A DNA stretch of 64,000 nt from JAZUCL01 sp045639125. GTDB taxonomy: Bacteria; Bacillota; Clostridia; Oscillospirales; QAMX01. Within the stretch, counting starts at the first letter, position 1, and every line of letters begins with the position of its first letter. The stretch spans positions 1 through 64,000 of the forward strand of contig JAZUCL010000011.1 in assembly GCA_045639125.1 (NCBI GenBank). Reading direction: 5' to 3'. The notes beneath the pieces are model-generated. The model had not been told where the DNA came from. It saw only the letters and a program-made list of their open reading frames with translations, and ran no database searches. Of this stretch, positions 40,010-49,785 are shown one piece after another. The translations under genes and the position numbers were made by a program.

Positions 40010-42958
40010 ATGGTTCTTAAAATGTCAAAAGACAAGTCGCTGATTATGACAGTGCCAAGTGTTACATATGAAGGTGAACACAATGCTGAAACAATCAAAA
40101 TTATTGTGCCGAAACTCATTAACGACAACGATATAAGTGGATGTTTGGTTTGGCTGAACTTTATCAATTCAGACAATTTTGGTAAGAAGATAGATGTAAC
40201 AGAATTTTTGCAAGATTATTCAGACCGATATTACTCATTTGAAATACCAATGGATAATATCTTTACCTATAAAGCCGGAAATATAAAGATGTGGTTAAAG
40301 ATTTTGCGTGAAGACGGCGAGATTATTATTAAAACCAACGAAATAACGAAAGTAATCATGCCTCATATAGAAGTTGAAGATACACATGTTCACTCTATGA
40401 CCTATGTTCCGGGTCAGGATGCAACCTGTATTAAAGATGGTTTTGCGGGCTACTATGTATGTTCTACTTGTAAAAAGATGTATAGCACTTCTGATGGAAG
40501 TAATGAAATAACAGCACCAATGGTAATTCCAGCAACAGGTGTACACAACTACGTTGATGGTATATGCACCAGTTGCGGAGCAGAGAAACATACACACACT
40601 TATAATGCAGTGGTAACACCACCCACATGTACAACAGATGGTTACACAACCTACACATGTTCTTGTGGTGATAGTTATGTAGGCGACGAAGTTGACGCAC
40701 TTGGTCATACCGAAGGCGAAGCAGTTGAAGAAAATAGAGTTGAGGCAACACTTAACACAGCAGGTTCTTACGAATCTGTAGTATACTGTAGTGTATGTGG
40801 TACTGAGCTCAGCCGTAATACAGTTGTAATTCCTCAACTTACCGGTGCAGTAACAGAAGTAAACGGCTTTAAGTACGCAACTCTTGAAGAAGCAATCGCA
40901 ACAGCAAAGGCTGGCGACACTGTAACACTTCTTGCAGACGTAACACTTGAAAAGGGAATTACCCTTGACGAGATTACCCTTGATGGTAATTACAAAACAC
41001 TCACTGTAACAGGTGAAGGCAACTACGCAGCAGACGCTGGAACAGCAGCAATCTATTCTTCTAAGGGCTTAACTGTTAAGAATTTGACTGTTGATGGCGG
41101 TTCACGTGGTATTTATGTAAGTTCTAAGTATGCTTCCTTGGCACAGGATATGGTTCTTGAGAATGTAACAGTTCTTAACAGTTGCCGTGCCTTGAATGCT
41201 TCCGACTACTCAACAGATGCAAGAACTCCTAAGTTGATTGTAATCGGCGGTGAGTTCGCAGGTAAGATTTCTTGGTCTGCTCAGATTGAAGCAACATTTA
41301 CAGGAACAACATTCTCAACAAACAACTCCGTAAAGGGTAATGTAATTGACCTTCGTGGCGTAGCAACATTCGACAGTTGTACATTCGCAGAAGGCTATAC
41401 ACTCAGCGCAGAAGACCTTGAGGGTGGCGAGGTAATTAAAGTTGTAAATACCACGGTAGCAGCACCTGAGAGATACAAGTGGGTAGACGGAGTTCTTACA
41501 GCATGTCACACTTACGAAAAAGTAGTAACACAACCCACATGTACAACAGCTGGTTACACAACCTACACGTGTACAGTTTGTGGTGATAGTTACACAGAAG
41601 AAATAGCAGCAACGGGCGTACACATCGATGATAATAATGATGGTGTATGTGATTACTGTGGCGAAGCAATAAACCTCGTTTATAACTCCGATTTTGAGGG
41701 CGGCGTTGGCGGCTGGAAGACATCAATTGGTGGTTTTCCCACCCGTGATGCTACCTTTGGACACAACAGTAGTGGTTCCCTTAAAGCGACAGGTAATACT
41801 ACAGTTCAGACAGTAGACACAATACCTGTTGAGGCTGGAAAGAAGTATGAAATTTCTGCTTACTTTTATACAGACAACGAAAACACAATACCTGCATTTG
41901 AATACCACAAGTTTGATAGCACTGGTACTCAAAAGGGTGGTGGATTCGTTGTTGCGTTTGATACTGCACCGACAGGAGATTGGACAAAACTATCGGGTAT
42001 ACTCGAAATTCCTGCGGATATAGTGGCAATAAGATTGTCTATTCCTACCAACAGCACTACTGGTACAGTATGGATGGACGACGTAAGTCTCACCGTACAC
42101 AAGCACTCTATGACCTATTTTGAAGGTCGAGGCGCTACCTGTAATTCAGATGGTTATCAAGGCTACTATAAATGTTTTGGCTGTAACAAGATGTTCTCTG
42201 ACGCAGAAGGCACAGTAGCAATCGACGCTCCCGTAACTATCCCCGCAACAGGTCACACTTGGGTAAACGCAACTTGCATAACACCTAAGACTTGTTCCGT
42301 TTGTGGAGCAATTGAGGGTGAAGCAACAGGTCACAATTATAATGCAGTAGTAACACCACCTACATGTGCAGAAGCAGGTTACACAACCTACACATGTTCT
42401 TGTGGTGACAGTTACGTAGACGACGAAGTAGCGGCAACAGGCGTACACGTCGATGATAATAACGACGGTGTTTGTGACAATTGTGGCGAGGTGATAAATC
42501 TCGTTTATAACCCCAGTTTTGACTCCGGCGTTGGTGGATGGCAGAGACCGGATAATGGTTATCACACCTATGACGCTACCATTGGACACAACAATAATGG
42601 TTCCCTTAAAGCGGCAAATACTGCAATTCAGACAGCAAAGGCTAATTTAATACCTGTTGAGGCAGGTAAGAAGTATGAATTTTCCGCTTACTTCTACACA
42701 GACGACCCCGAAGCAAAAGTTGGAGTTGATTTCTACGGTTTGAAACTCGATGGTTCTTCCGCTAAGAATGTTCCCAATGTTGTAAGCAAGACTACGCTAA
42801 ATAAAGGAAATTGGGCAAAATTGTCAGGTATAGGTACAATTCCCGAAGGTGTAGAGGCGATAAGATTGTCTATTACTATCAATCGCACTTCTGGTACAGT
42901 ATGGATGGATGACGTAAATCTCGTTATGGTACACGAGCATTCTTATGAGGCATATTGA
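40010..42958 (+). CDS. large modular host-contact protein (baseplate/tail fibre), C-terminus frameshifted
   Basis: 982 residues. ~1-115: BppU-like baseplate domain (LKMSKDKSLIMTVPSVTYEGEHN...VIMPHIEV). Then repeats with Cys pairs (HTHTYNAVVTPPTCTTDGYTTYTCSCGDSYV, three to four copies; HSMTY...DATC...GYYVCSTCKKMY, two to three copies). A beta-helix-like region follows (FKYATLEEAIATAKAGDTVTLLADVTLEKGITL...). Two carbohydrate-binding-module-like domains come last (NLVYNSDFEGGVGGWKTS and NLVYNPSFDSGVGGWQRP...). These pieces are common on surfaces of gut Clostridia, suggesting capture from hosts. The last repeat is cut at 42958 by a one-base insertion and continues in another frame to 43133. Confidence 0.75.
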   Translation: MVLKMSKDKSLIMTVPSVTYEGEHNAETIKIIVPKLINDNDISGCLVWLNFINSDNFGKKIDVTEFLQDYSDRYYSFEIPMDNIFTYKAGNIKMWLKILREDGEIIIKTNEITKVIMPHIEVEDTHVHSMTYVPGQDATCIKDGFAGYYVCSTCKKMYSTSDGSNEITAPMVIPATGVHNYVDGICTSCGAEKHTHTYNAVVTPPTCTTDGYTTYTCSCGDSYVGDEVDALGHTEGEAVEENRVEATLNTAGSYESVVYCSVCGTELSRNTVVIPQLTGAVTEVNGFKYATLEEAIATAKAGDTVTLLADVTLEKGITLDEITLDGNYKTLTVTGEGNYAADAGTAAIYSSKGLTVKNLTVDGGSRGIYVSSKYASLAQDMVLENVTVLNSCRALNASDYSTDARTPKLIVIGGEFAGKISWSAQIEATFTGTTFSTNNSVKGNVIDLRGVATFDSCTFAEGYTLSAEDLEGGEVIKVVNTTVAAPERYKWVDGVLTACHTYEKVVTQPTCTTAGYTTYTCTVCGDSYTEEIAATGVHIDDNNDGVCDYCGEAINLVYNSDFEGGVGGWKTSIGGFPTRDATFGHNSSGSLKATGNTTVQTVDTIPVEAGKKYEISAYFYTDNENTIPAFEYHKFDSTGTQKGGGFVVAFDTAPTGDWTKLSGILEIPADIVAIRLSIPTNSTTGTVWMDDVSLTVHKHSMTYFEGRGATCNSDGYQGYYKCFGCNKMFSDAEGTVAIDAPVTIPATGHTWVNATCITPKTCSVCGAIEGEATGHNYNAVVTPPTCAEAGYTTYTCSCGDSYVDDEVAATGVHVDDNNDGVCDNCGEVINLVYNPSFDSGVGGWQRPDNGYHTYDATIGHNNNGSLKAANTAIQTAKANLIPVEAGKKYEFSAYFYTDDPEAKVGVDFYGLKLDGSSAKNVPNVVSKTTLNKGNWAKLSGIGTIPEGVEAIRLSITINRTSGTVWMDDVNLVMVHEHSYEAY

Positions 42959-43133
42959 AAGTAAAGATGCTACCTGTGTTTCAGAAGGTTATCAAGACTA
43001 CTATGTATGTTCTGATTGTGAAAAGTGGTACAGCAATGCTGAAGAAAGTACCGAAATTACAGCACCTGTAGTAATTCCAGCAACAGGCGTACACGTCGAT
43101 GCTAATAACGACTACGTTAGTGAGTTACAGTAA
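42945..43133 (+). pseudogene. frameshifted end of the host-contact protein
   Basis: This frame reads ESKDATCVSEGYQDYYVCSDCEKWY...VVIPATGVHVDANNDYVSELQ, a further copy of the repeat that the upstream protein breaks off from. Removing one T at about 42955 (CATATTGAAAG to CATATGAAAG) would fuse the two. It is either a real frameshift or a sequencing error. Confidence 0.65.
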
Positions 43134-43207
43134 AGTGAGATTGTGATGAAACTGGCGAATAAAAAATAGAATGCCAGTTTCATGGTGATTTTTGAGGAGG
43201 TGTATGT

Positions 43208-43507
43208 GTGGATATTTCAATGACGGCAAAAGCATTAAAACGGTATTATCACATATTAAAAAGCGACGAGCAATCGCAAGAAGAACTGTCATATGTCCGA
43301 AACATAGAATTCGATTTAGCAAAAAGTTTGTTGGAAGATTTTGGCGAAGAAACAGCCACAAAAATTGCTAAGTTAATATTGGCATCAAGAAATATTAGGA
43401 ATGTTGAATATTTAGGGAATTTCACATCTAACCCTTCTTGTTATTCACCAATATATCTTGATACGGCAAAAGCAGACAACAAATATGTTATTTATTGCAA
43501 TAAATAA
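43208..43507 (+). CDS. 99-residue tail-region protein
   Basis: Starts GTG after GAGGAGGTGTATGT. MDISMTAKALKRYYHILKSDEQSQEELSYVRNIEFDLAKSLLEDFGEETATKIAKLIL... Helical, then a short beta part. Located before the tape-measure gene with two other small genes; possibly a tail assembly chaperone or accessory. Confidence 0.55.
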   Translation: MDISMTAKALKRYYHILKSDEQSQEELSYVRNIEFDLAKSLLEDFGEETATKIAKLILASRNIRNVEYLGNFTSNPSCYSPIYLDTAKADNKYVIYCNK

Positions 43508-43525
43508 TTTTGAAGGAGATTTTAT

Positions 43526-43798
43526 ATGATTAAAAAGATTAAGGAATATTTTGAATTACAGTCGCTTTATAGAAAGTCAAAGAAGGTTTTGATTATCAAT
43601 GCAACAAGTACAGTTACATCTGTGAAGAACATTGTAGAAAAGGTTGAAACATTTATAGACTCTCAGGAAAACGTAGCATCTTTATCAAAAGAAGACCTGA
43701 ATACAATGACCAAATTTATGTCCGAAATGATGGGTAGTAAGGATATGCAGAAAACAGCAATTCAGGAACTCGTAAATAATATTAAAACAGATAAATAA
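43526..43798 (+). CDS. 90-residue tail-region protein
   Basis: MIKKIKEYFELQSLYRKSKKVLIINATSTVTSVKNIVEKVETFIDSQENVASLSKEDLNTMTKFM... Helical, Lys/Glu-rich. Ribosome site GAAGGAGATTTTAT. Upstream of the tape measure; a tail chaperone role is possible. Confidence 0.55.
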   Translation: MIKKIKEYFELQSLYRKSKKVLIINATSTVTSVKNIVEKVETFIDSQENVASLSKEDLNTMTKFMSEMMGSKDMQKTAIQELVNNIKTDK

Positions 43799-43819
43799 TA
43801 CAAAGAGAGGTGATACATA

Positions 43820-44233
43820 TTGCCTACTTTCAATAATACGAATGATTTAGATAAGTATATCAAAAAGTGTATGGCTATCGCCATGAAAAATACTGCTATC
43901 AAATTAAAGGACAAGTTAATAGAATTTATTGATGCAGACTTTTATTTACTCTATAAACCGAAGGTCTATCAGAGAACGGAACAATTTAAAAATAGCCCAG
44001 AAATAGATATAGTGTCAGATTTGATTGCAGATATATTTGTCAATACCAAGTCTATGGACTATAAAGATGCTACTGGAGATTATGTTGCTCAGTTGGCTAC
44101 AAAAGGTTATCACGGTAGCACAGCAATTTTTAGAGAGGGTTATTTCTGGCAGGACTTTATTGAATATGTCGAAAAGAACACATTACAGATATACAAATCA
44201 GAACTTCAAAAACAAGGATTGGATGTAACCTAA
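43820..44233 (+). CDS. 137-residue tail-region protein
   Basis: Starts TTG eight bases after GAGAGGTGATACATA. MPTFNNTNDLDKYIKKCMAIAMKNTAIKLKDKLIEFIDADFYLLYKPKVYQRTEQF... resembles the N-terminal half of minor-capsid/HK97 gp10-like or tail completion proteins (LxxKLxxxIxxxFY...PxxYxRT). Tentative. Confidence 0.55.
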   Translation: MPTFNNTNDLDKYIKKCMAIAMKNTAIKLKDKLIEFIDADFYLLYKPKVYQRTEQFKNSPEIDIVSDLIADIFVNTKSMDYKDATGDYVAQLATKGYHGSTAIFREGYFWQDFIEYVEKNTLQIYKSELQKQGLDVT

Positions 44234-44239
44234 ACATAG

Positions 44240-44272
44240 ATAATTAACACCCTTCTTGGGTGTATTTTTTTA
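44240..44272 (+). terminator. intrinsic terminator before the tape-measure gene
   Basis: ACACCC, loop TTCTT, GGGTGT, ATTTTTTT. Confidence 0.65.
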
Positions 44273-44307
44273 TGTTAATTTTCAAGAAAGGAGTTGTTAA
44301 TTATTTT

Positions 44308-46457
44308 ATGAGTAACTTAAATATAAGAGTATCTTCTACATTAGAAAATAATACGAAGGCTACGATACAGGCTGAACTTGACAAGATTAAAGGCTTAAAT
44401 GTTAATGTTCAGGTCGATACATCAAGTATCAAAACCTCTGTTGAAAAGGCTATTAAAGATGCTCTTAAATCAACTAATGTTGGAAATATAAACTTACCAA
44501 CCGTTTCTACAAAAGGCATTGGTAATATATCTTCAAAGTATAAAGCTGAGTACCAACAATTATCAAAACTTGCAAGAGAAATTGGCTCGTTAGAGTTTAA
44601 GATTGCAGGACTTGACACTTCTAAAAACAAGTCAGAAATTGACACTTTAACCAAGCAGTTAAATGAGTTTAAAAGAGATTATTCTTCCCTTTTAAAAAGT
44701 ATTGGCGGAAATTTATCTGTTGACCAATGGGGCAAGTTACAGGCAATTATAGATAGTGCCAATGATAAACTCGAAGTATTTAAAAGCAAGACACTTGATG
44801 GTATTAAATTTAATATCGACACTGAAGGATATTCCACTGGGTTAGCCAAGATTACTACTCAGTTAAGTAAATATGGTGAGCTAAGCGGTAGTGTGTTTAC
44901 AGAGGCAAAAAAATCTGCTGAAACGCTTACAAACACATATAGAGAAATGGAAGCAGCTTTTGGTGCTGATTCTTCTAAATATACTGACGAGCAACGAATA
45001 GAGATAGAACGACGTTATCAGCAAGAACTCGTAAAAACTACAAACTTATTAGCACAACTTAATGCTGATAAGGATAATGAGATTGTTCACGTTGGAGATG
45101 AAAAGCGTGTTAATATGATAAACACGCTGAACAATTATCTTGCTAAGAATACTGGCATAACCAAAGATAGCAAAGATAGAATTCAAGAGTGGATAAATAT
45201 ACTTTCTGCATCCGATGATATGACTGTTGGTTCAATTAAAAATATCAATACGGAATTCAAAACTTTAGATTCTACTATGCGTCAAATGGGCAGATTAGGA
45301 CTTAGTTGGACTGACAAATTAAAAAATGTTTGGGAAAAGTTTGGCGGTTGGAGTATTGCTACGGGAGCATTAACCAAATCGGCATATGAAGTAAGACAGG
45401 CTGTTACAGAACTTAAAGAACTTAACAATATTCTTACTGAAATTAGCAAAACATCCGACTTAACCGCAACACAGTTGGAACGACTTGGAAACTCTGCCTT
45501 TGATACGGCATCGAAATATGGTAAGAAAGCAAGCGATTATCTAACTGGTGTTCAAGAGATGTATCGTGCCGGATTTGACAATGCAGAACAGATGGCAGAA
45601 TTATCAGTTCTTGCACAGTCTGCTGGTGATATGGATGCAACAGCGGCTAACAACTACCTTATGGCTACAAATGCAGCCTATAAATACAAAGGTAGTATTG
45701 AAGAGCTTAACAAGGTGTTAGATGGTCAGAACTACATAACCAACAATGCCGCAATCTCGATGAAAGATATTTCTGATGCGACATCAGAAACTGCTTCGGT
45801 CGCAGCACAGTATGGCGTTCAAATAGATGAGTTATCTGCATTGATAGCGACAGCAACAGCTAACACTCGTGAATCAGGATCAGAAGTCGGCACAGCTCTA
45901 AAGGCAATTATGATTAACTTGCAGGATACCACAAGTAAACCTGTAACAGAAACCTTTGACGCACTTGGAATTTCAATGACTAAGGTTGTTGATGGTGCTG
46001 AAAGATTAAAAACTCCTATTGAGTTGATTTATGAGTTAGCAGATGCTTATAATAGACTTCCTGAAGGTGACGTTATGAGAGCCAATATTCTTAATGAGAT
46101 TGGTCAAAAACGTCATGCTAATACTCTTGCAAGCATACTTTCCGACATGGAAGGTTTTGAGGATATGCTTGACCTGTATAATAATTCGTCGGCTGACGGG
46201 TCTGCTTTTAGAGAAGCTGAGAAGTCGGCTAACAATCTTCAGGGTAGTATTAATAAACTCTCCAATTCGTGGGTAGAATTGGTTAATACATTTGTTAATG
46301 CAAAAGGATTATCTTCGGCAGTAAATACTTTAAATGATTTAGTTGGTGGTGCTCAAAATTTAATTGAGAATTTTGGCGTACTTCCGTCGCTAATTGTTGG
46401 TATAGGCACAGCCTTTGGAACAATTAAACAAGCAAAAAGCAAAAGCGGTGGTTTGAT
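44308..46457 (+). CDS. tape-measure protein, exon 1
   Basis: First 716-717 residues of the tape-measure protein: a long helical N-terminus (SNLNIRVSSTLENNTKATIQAELDKIKG), then the conserved TMP core (GGWSIATGALTKSAYEVRQAVTELKELNNILTEISKTSDL, ...AQYGVQIDELSALIATATANTRESGSEVGTALKAIMINLQ), ending ...LPSLIVGIGTAFGTIKQAKSKSGG. The frame runs eight codons into the intron and stops at 46467. The tail of exon 1 (TTGAT) can pair with GTCAA in the intron, putting the 5' splice site after T46457. The ATG at 44308 follows AAAGGAG at an unusually long distance. Confidence 0.85.
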
Positions 46458-46980
46458 GAGTTGTTAAGTCAACAAATTCTCCCTTCCTAGCTACCGTGAA
46501 GTTTAACAGTGATGTGTACGAGCCTTAAAATATAAGGTAAGGACTTCAATAGTTAAACAACAGAGAATGGCTGGCGCATAATTGCGACTATGAGTCTTGT
46601 AGTACACAAGGCATAAGAGTGAGGAATGATTAAATTCCTTTCAGCACCTATGAAACAAACATAGGTCGAGGGACTTTTCTATGAAACTCGGTAAATCCAA
46701 TCTATAGAACGAAAGGCTATAGAGGCAAATGTGAAAAGCATGAGGTATGGTAACAAACTCCGGGTTGAGAATTGTGATCCGCAGCAGACAGTCCTAAGTA
46801 GATGTATCTATATGGACTACGTTCAACGAGCATAAGGGTTGGATGGTTGTAAAATCATTAATGTGTGCTCTGGGGAGAACGGGGATGCACTCGAAATAAA
46901 AGTAGCTGTTGAACTACTTTGTATCGAGTCTGTAATATTGTGAGAGGTATTACAGATATTCAACAAAAAATTAAACATGA
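46458..46980 (+). ncRNA. group I intron ribozyme core (5' part of the insertion)
   Basis: Pairings seen: P1, exon TTGAT with GTCAA, giving the required U-G pair at the splice site; P3, TCCAATC (~46699) with GGTTGGA; the conserved block GGTATGGTAACAAACTCCGG...ATCCGCAGC...AGTCCTAAGT...ATATGGACTACGTTCA (~46752-46835), which closely follows the P5-P4-P6-J6/7 sequence of the Tetrahymena intron; P7, GAGCA with TGCTC; P8, ATGGTT with AATCAT between P3 and P7; then further hairpins (P9-type). The 3' splice site is not here but ~6.3 kb downstream. No open frame lies in this part. Confidence 0.85.
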
Positions 46981-47004
46981 ATTTTATTAGATGCAAGATT
47001 ATTG

Positions 47005-47032
47005 TTGATTTTTGTCAAAAAAGTGGTATAAT
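47005..47032 (+). promoter_or_regulatory. promoter for the first intron cargo gene
   Basis: TTGATT (47005-47010), 16 bases, TATAAT (47027-47032), so the cargo gene can be expressed independently of tail-gene transcription. Confidence 0.65.
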
Positions 47033-47061
47033 TTTCATATCAAAATATGCGGAGGTATGAT

Positions 47062-48000
47062 ATGAAAATCTTCAAGCACTTCTTTGGTAAATTTTTTTGG
47101 TCAGGATTAATTATTATTTTAATATCAATAATAGTTGATTTGGTTAGTCCGGAAATTTTTGTTGTAAATATAATAATCAATCTGTTGTCAAGTGTTGGGG
47201 TTGCCCTTATGATTGGGGCAGTATTTGACTTTTCAAAAAATTCTCAAGACTTTATGAATTTTGTGTCGTCTGTTTTAAAAGAAATAATTATATCTAAGAA
47301 TTTCTTAAAAGGTGTAGATGACTCGGAAAAGAAAAAGGCATTGGAAATGGTTTTAACCCCATCTGGCGACCAATTAGAACAGTGTTCTGACATAAAGATG
47401 TATTTTAGTAGAAAAATCAATGAAACAATGGAAATATTCCATACAAACTTCAAAACAAACTTGGTGGTCAATGTTAAAGTATATAAAGAAGATGGTATTG
47501 TAAAAAGTTTTGCAAATTTGTCATATCGTGTTTATAAAATCGAAGAAAAATATTTTCCTTTAATTACAACTTTCGAAAAAGAGAACTGTACGATTGAAAA
47601 ATCTTCTATTATATCGCCGGATGGTATAACTGAAATTACAGAAAAAGATGTTACAAATTCAGAGTTTAAGATATCACCGACCAATGTAAAAATATATTCA
47701 TATGAGATTCCCGAAAAGTTGTATAAATTCCCATATTTAACAATACAAAAAGAGGTCATCGAAGAAGGATATGATCATTGGACGAATTTCCATTGGAATT
47801 CATTGACCCCATCAGATGGTATTACATTTAAATTAACTTGCTCTGATGATTTGCAAATCAAAGAATATTTCATATTTAATAACGAAAAGTTATATAATGT
47901 AAAAGAGTCTGATAATAAAAAAGAAATCGATATTATATCAACCGTTTGGTTAGATAAAAATAGTGGATTCGTTTTTACTATCAGCGACACAGCTATTTAA
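47062..48000 (+). CDS. two-TM protein with beta-rich C-terminal domain (intron cargo)
   Basis: 312 residues from the ATG after GGAGGTATGAT. Two membrane segments (FFWSGLIIILISIIVDLVS and IFVVNIIINLLSSVGVALMIGAVFDF), then a ~240-residue beta-rich soluble domain (SYRVYKIEEKYFPLITTFEKENC, TLTPSDGITFKLTCSDDLQIKEYFIF-like). The organisation (two TMs plus beta domain) is that of several phage-defence effectors, such as Cap15-type proteins, but I cannot show homology. It has its own promoter. A role as a lysogenic-conversion or superinfection factor is inference. Confidence 0.65.
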   Translation: MKIFKHFFGKFFWSGLIIILISIIVDLVSPEIFVVNIIINLLSSVGVALMIGAVFDFSKNSQDFMNFVSSVLKEIIISKNFLKGVDDSEKKKALEMVLTPSGDQLEQCSDIKMYFSRKINETMEIFHTNFKTNLVVNVKVYKEDGIVKSFANLSYRVYKIEEKYFPLITTFEKENCTIEKSSIISPDGITEITEKDVTNSEFKISPTNVKIYSYEIPEKLYKFPYLTIQKEVIEEGYDHWTNFHWNSLTPSDGITFKLTCSDDLQIKEYFIFNNEKLYNVKESDNKKEIDIISTVWLDKNSGFVFTISDTAI

Positions 48001-48104
48001 ATAATGACAGGAGGTAGAATAAATGAAAGAAGTAGGTGTATAATTCCCTTTTTATAGTTTTAAAATTTGTATAGCAAAAGAAATATGTTAATTAGTAGAA
48101 CCAG

Positions 48105-48135
48105 ACCACATCGTTTTGATGTGGTCTTTTATTAT
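48105..48135 (+). terminator. intrinsic terminator after the two-TM gene
   Basis: AGACCACATC, loop, GATGTGGTCTTTTATT. A second hairpin, AGCACCC/GGGTGCT, follows at 48153-48171 and can serve the opposite strand. Confidence 0.75.
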
Positions 48136-48211
48136 GCCCGTTAATAAAACTATAGCACCCAATCAGGGTGCTATTTTGATAAGAATTATGTATAGGAATT
48201 TTAACGAGAGA

Positions 48212-48985
48212 TTATGGCTTATACTTATTGATGAAATGATCAATCATCTTGCTTTGGAATTCGCCCTCAATAAAGAAATGTTGTTCTGTTGTTTTGTTTT
48301 CAAACAATGCCATTTTGAGCATTATTGTATACTCGCCAAACATATTTATAAACGGCTCAAGAGAAAACAAACCAGAAGTATCTTCGTTTATGTACTTTTG
48401 AGCGAAATGGACTTTTCCTACATAGTATAAAAACGCATTGTAAAGATTGTTTACGGAAGTTTTAATATCCAAAGTATCAACTTTAAGTGATTTAACATTT
48501 GAATTTTCAGACTCAAAATATTCCTTACAAGTACATTCTCTTGCTTCATCTGCAATTATACTTTGTAAAGATATTTTGTTATTGCTATCAAAATAATCAT
48601 ACCCTGTAGCTACCATCATTTGTATAACAGTTGCGTGAAATTCCATATATGCCATCAAATACATTTTTCTATGATGAAGATTGTATTTACAAACCTCGTT
48701 ATCATATATATGAGTAAATTCATGGTAAAGAGCCGGAATTGCTTTTCTACCCATTATGGAAAGCAAATCTTTTCTTACATTTAATATGTATGGCTGTGTG
48801 TTGTCTTTTGGCAGATTAACATAAGCCACAGATGTATCCGTAGGGTTTGTTATGTAGTTGATTTCAAAATCAGGAAGATTGTTGTATTTCATGAACTTTT
48901 TGAAATCATCATAGTATTCAAATATTACGTCATTAAACTCTTTATCCGAAGTCGATAACGTAATCGGTCTGTATGTTACAGCCAT
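48212..48985 (-). CDS. HExxH zinc metallopeptidase (ImmA/IrrE-like)
   Basis: 257 residues from the ATG after TTGGAGGTGAAATTT. The motif ALYHEFTHIYDNE is an HExxH zinc site; YMAYMEFHATVIQMM could supply the third ligand. In the ImmA family such peptidases cut phage repressors. Here it sits in the intron cargo near an RHH/antirepressor module, which makes repressor cleavage an attractive idea, but other targets are possible. Confidence 0.7.
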   Translation of the reverse strand: MAVTYRPITLSTSDKEFNDVIFEYYDDFKKFMKYNNLPDFEINYITNPTDTSVAYVNLPKDNTQPYILNVRKDLLSIMGRKAIPALYHEFTHIYDNEVCKYNLHHRKMYLMAYMEFHATVIQMMVATGYDYFDSNNKISLQSIIADEARECTCKEYFESENSNVKSLKVDTLDIKTSVNNLYNAFLYYVGKVHFAQKYINEDTSGLFSLEPFINMFGEYTIMLKMALFENKTTEQHFFIEGEFQSKMIDHFINKYKP

Positions 48986-49015
48986 AAATTTCACCTCCAA
49001 GAAAGGATTGATAAT

Positions 49016-49210
49016 ATGAGCGAATTAGAGCGCTACAATAAAGCTAAAGAAGAAGCCATTAAAGAATACAATAAGGCATTAAATGGCGAAACACTCAATG
49101 CCTCGAAACTTATGTATGAATATCTTGGTGAGCCAAAAGACCACATAGATTACTTCAACGAAGAAGATTATGCGGTATTACAAGAAAGACTTGTCGAGTT
49201 GCAAAGATAG
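49016..49210 (+). CDS. 64-residue helical protein
   Basis: MSELERYNKAKEEAIKEYNKALNGETLNASKLMYEYLGEPKDHIDYFNEEDYAVLQERLVELQR; divergent from the metallopeptidase with ribosome site AAAGGATTGATAAT. Function unknown. Confidence 0.6.
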   Translation: MSELERYNKAKEEAIKEYNKALNGETLNASKLMYEYLGEPKDHIDYFNEEDYAVLQERLVELQR

Positions 49211-49236
49211 CGACTATTGAGTTTGTGGTTTGGTTA

Positions 49237-49530
49237 TTACCATTTATAACCACAGTTCTTGCAGTGCATCGTTTTTCTTACATTGCTACTGAATAAGCCA
49301 AACAATGCTCCTCCTACTACTTTTGACGATAGAGAAATTTTCTCAACATCAGGACAACCACAAGTAGGGCATTTTGGGACATAACGAGGGTCAATTACGG
49401 TATTAATATCATCATTGTCATATTCTGAAAGAGGTTCATCACAATCAGGACAAATTATTTGTTCATTAAAGTCATAGTCGTCGCTTATAGCATATTTTTT
49501 GTCGCAGTTATAACAGTAAAATGTTTTCAT
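49237..49530 (-). CDS. 97-residue double zinc-ribbon protein
   Basis: FYCYNCDKKYAISDDYDFNEQIICPDCDEPL forms one CxxC pair set, then CPTCGCPDVEKISLSSKVVGGALFGLFSSNVRKTMHCKNCGYKW a second ribbon with a hydrophobic Gly-rich insert. The latter part is shared with the 55-residue protein at 50236 and the 190-residue protein at 52609. Confidence 0.75.
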   Translation of the reverse strand: MKTFYCYNCDKKYAISDDYDFNEQIICPDCDEPLSEYDNDDINTVIDPRYVPKCPTCGCPDVEKISLSSKVVGGALFGLFSSNVRKTMHCKNCGYKW

Positions 49531-49684
49531 ACCTTCAACTCCTAAAGTATTTATTTTATTATATCATAAATCAAAATTAATTCAAGTTTAACCGCCTTTG
49601 TGTAAAGCGATTTTTTGGAGTTTTCTATGATTTGATATAATTTGCATAAAAATAATACCCTAAAACCTTGTTTTAAAGGATATT

Positions 49685-49700
49685 AGGGTATTTTATATTG
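49685..49700. other. hairpin region between cargo genes
   Basis: Around 49655-49700, AATACCCTAA and TATTAGGGTATTTTAT form a terminator-like hairpin usable in either direction. Confidence 0.5.
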
Positions 49701-49785
49701 AGAAAATTTGTAAAGTTTTATTTGTTTCTGTAAAGCATATTTTTGAAAGGATATGATTGTATGGATAAGACACCAAGAGGAATTT

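Noticed and set aside
40295..42589. Minus-strand frames inside the host-contact gene
   Set aside because: Cys/Tyr/Val-rich shadows of a repetitive coding sequence with no ribosome sites.
48023..48043. Six-codon frame after AGGAGGTAGAATAA
   Set aside because: A good ribosome site, but the product would be only MKEVGV; could be a leader peptide, not supportable.
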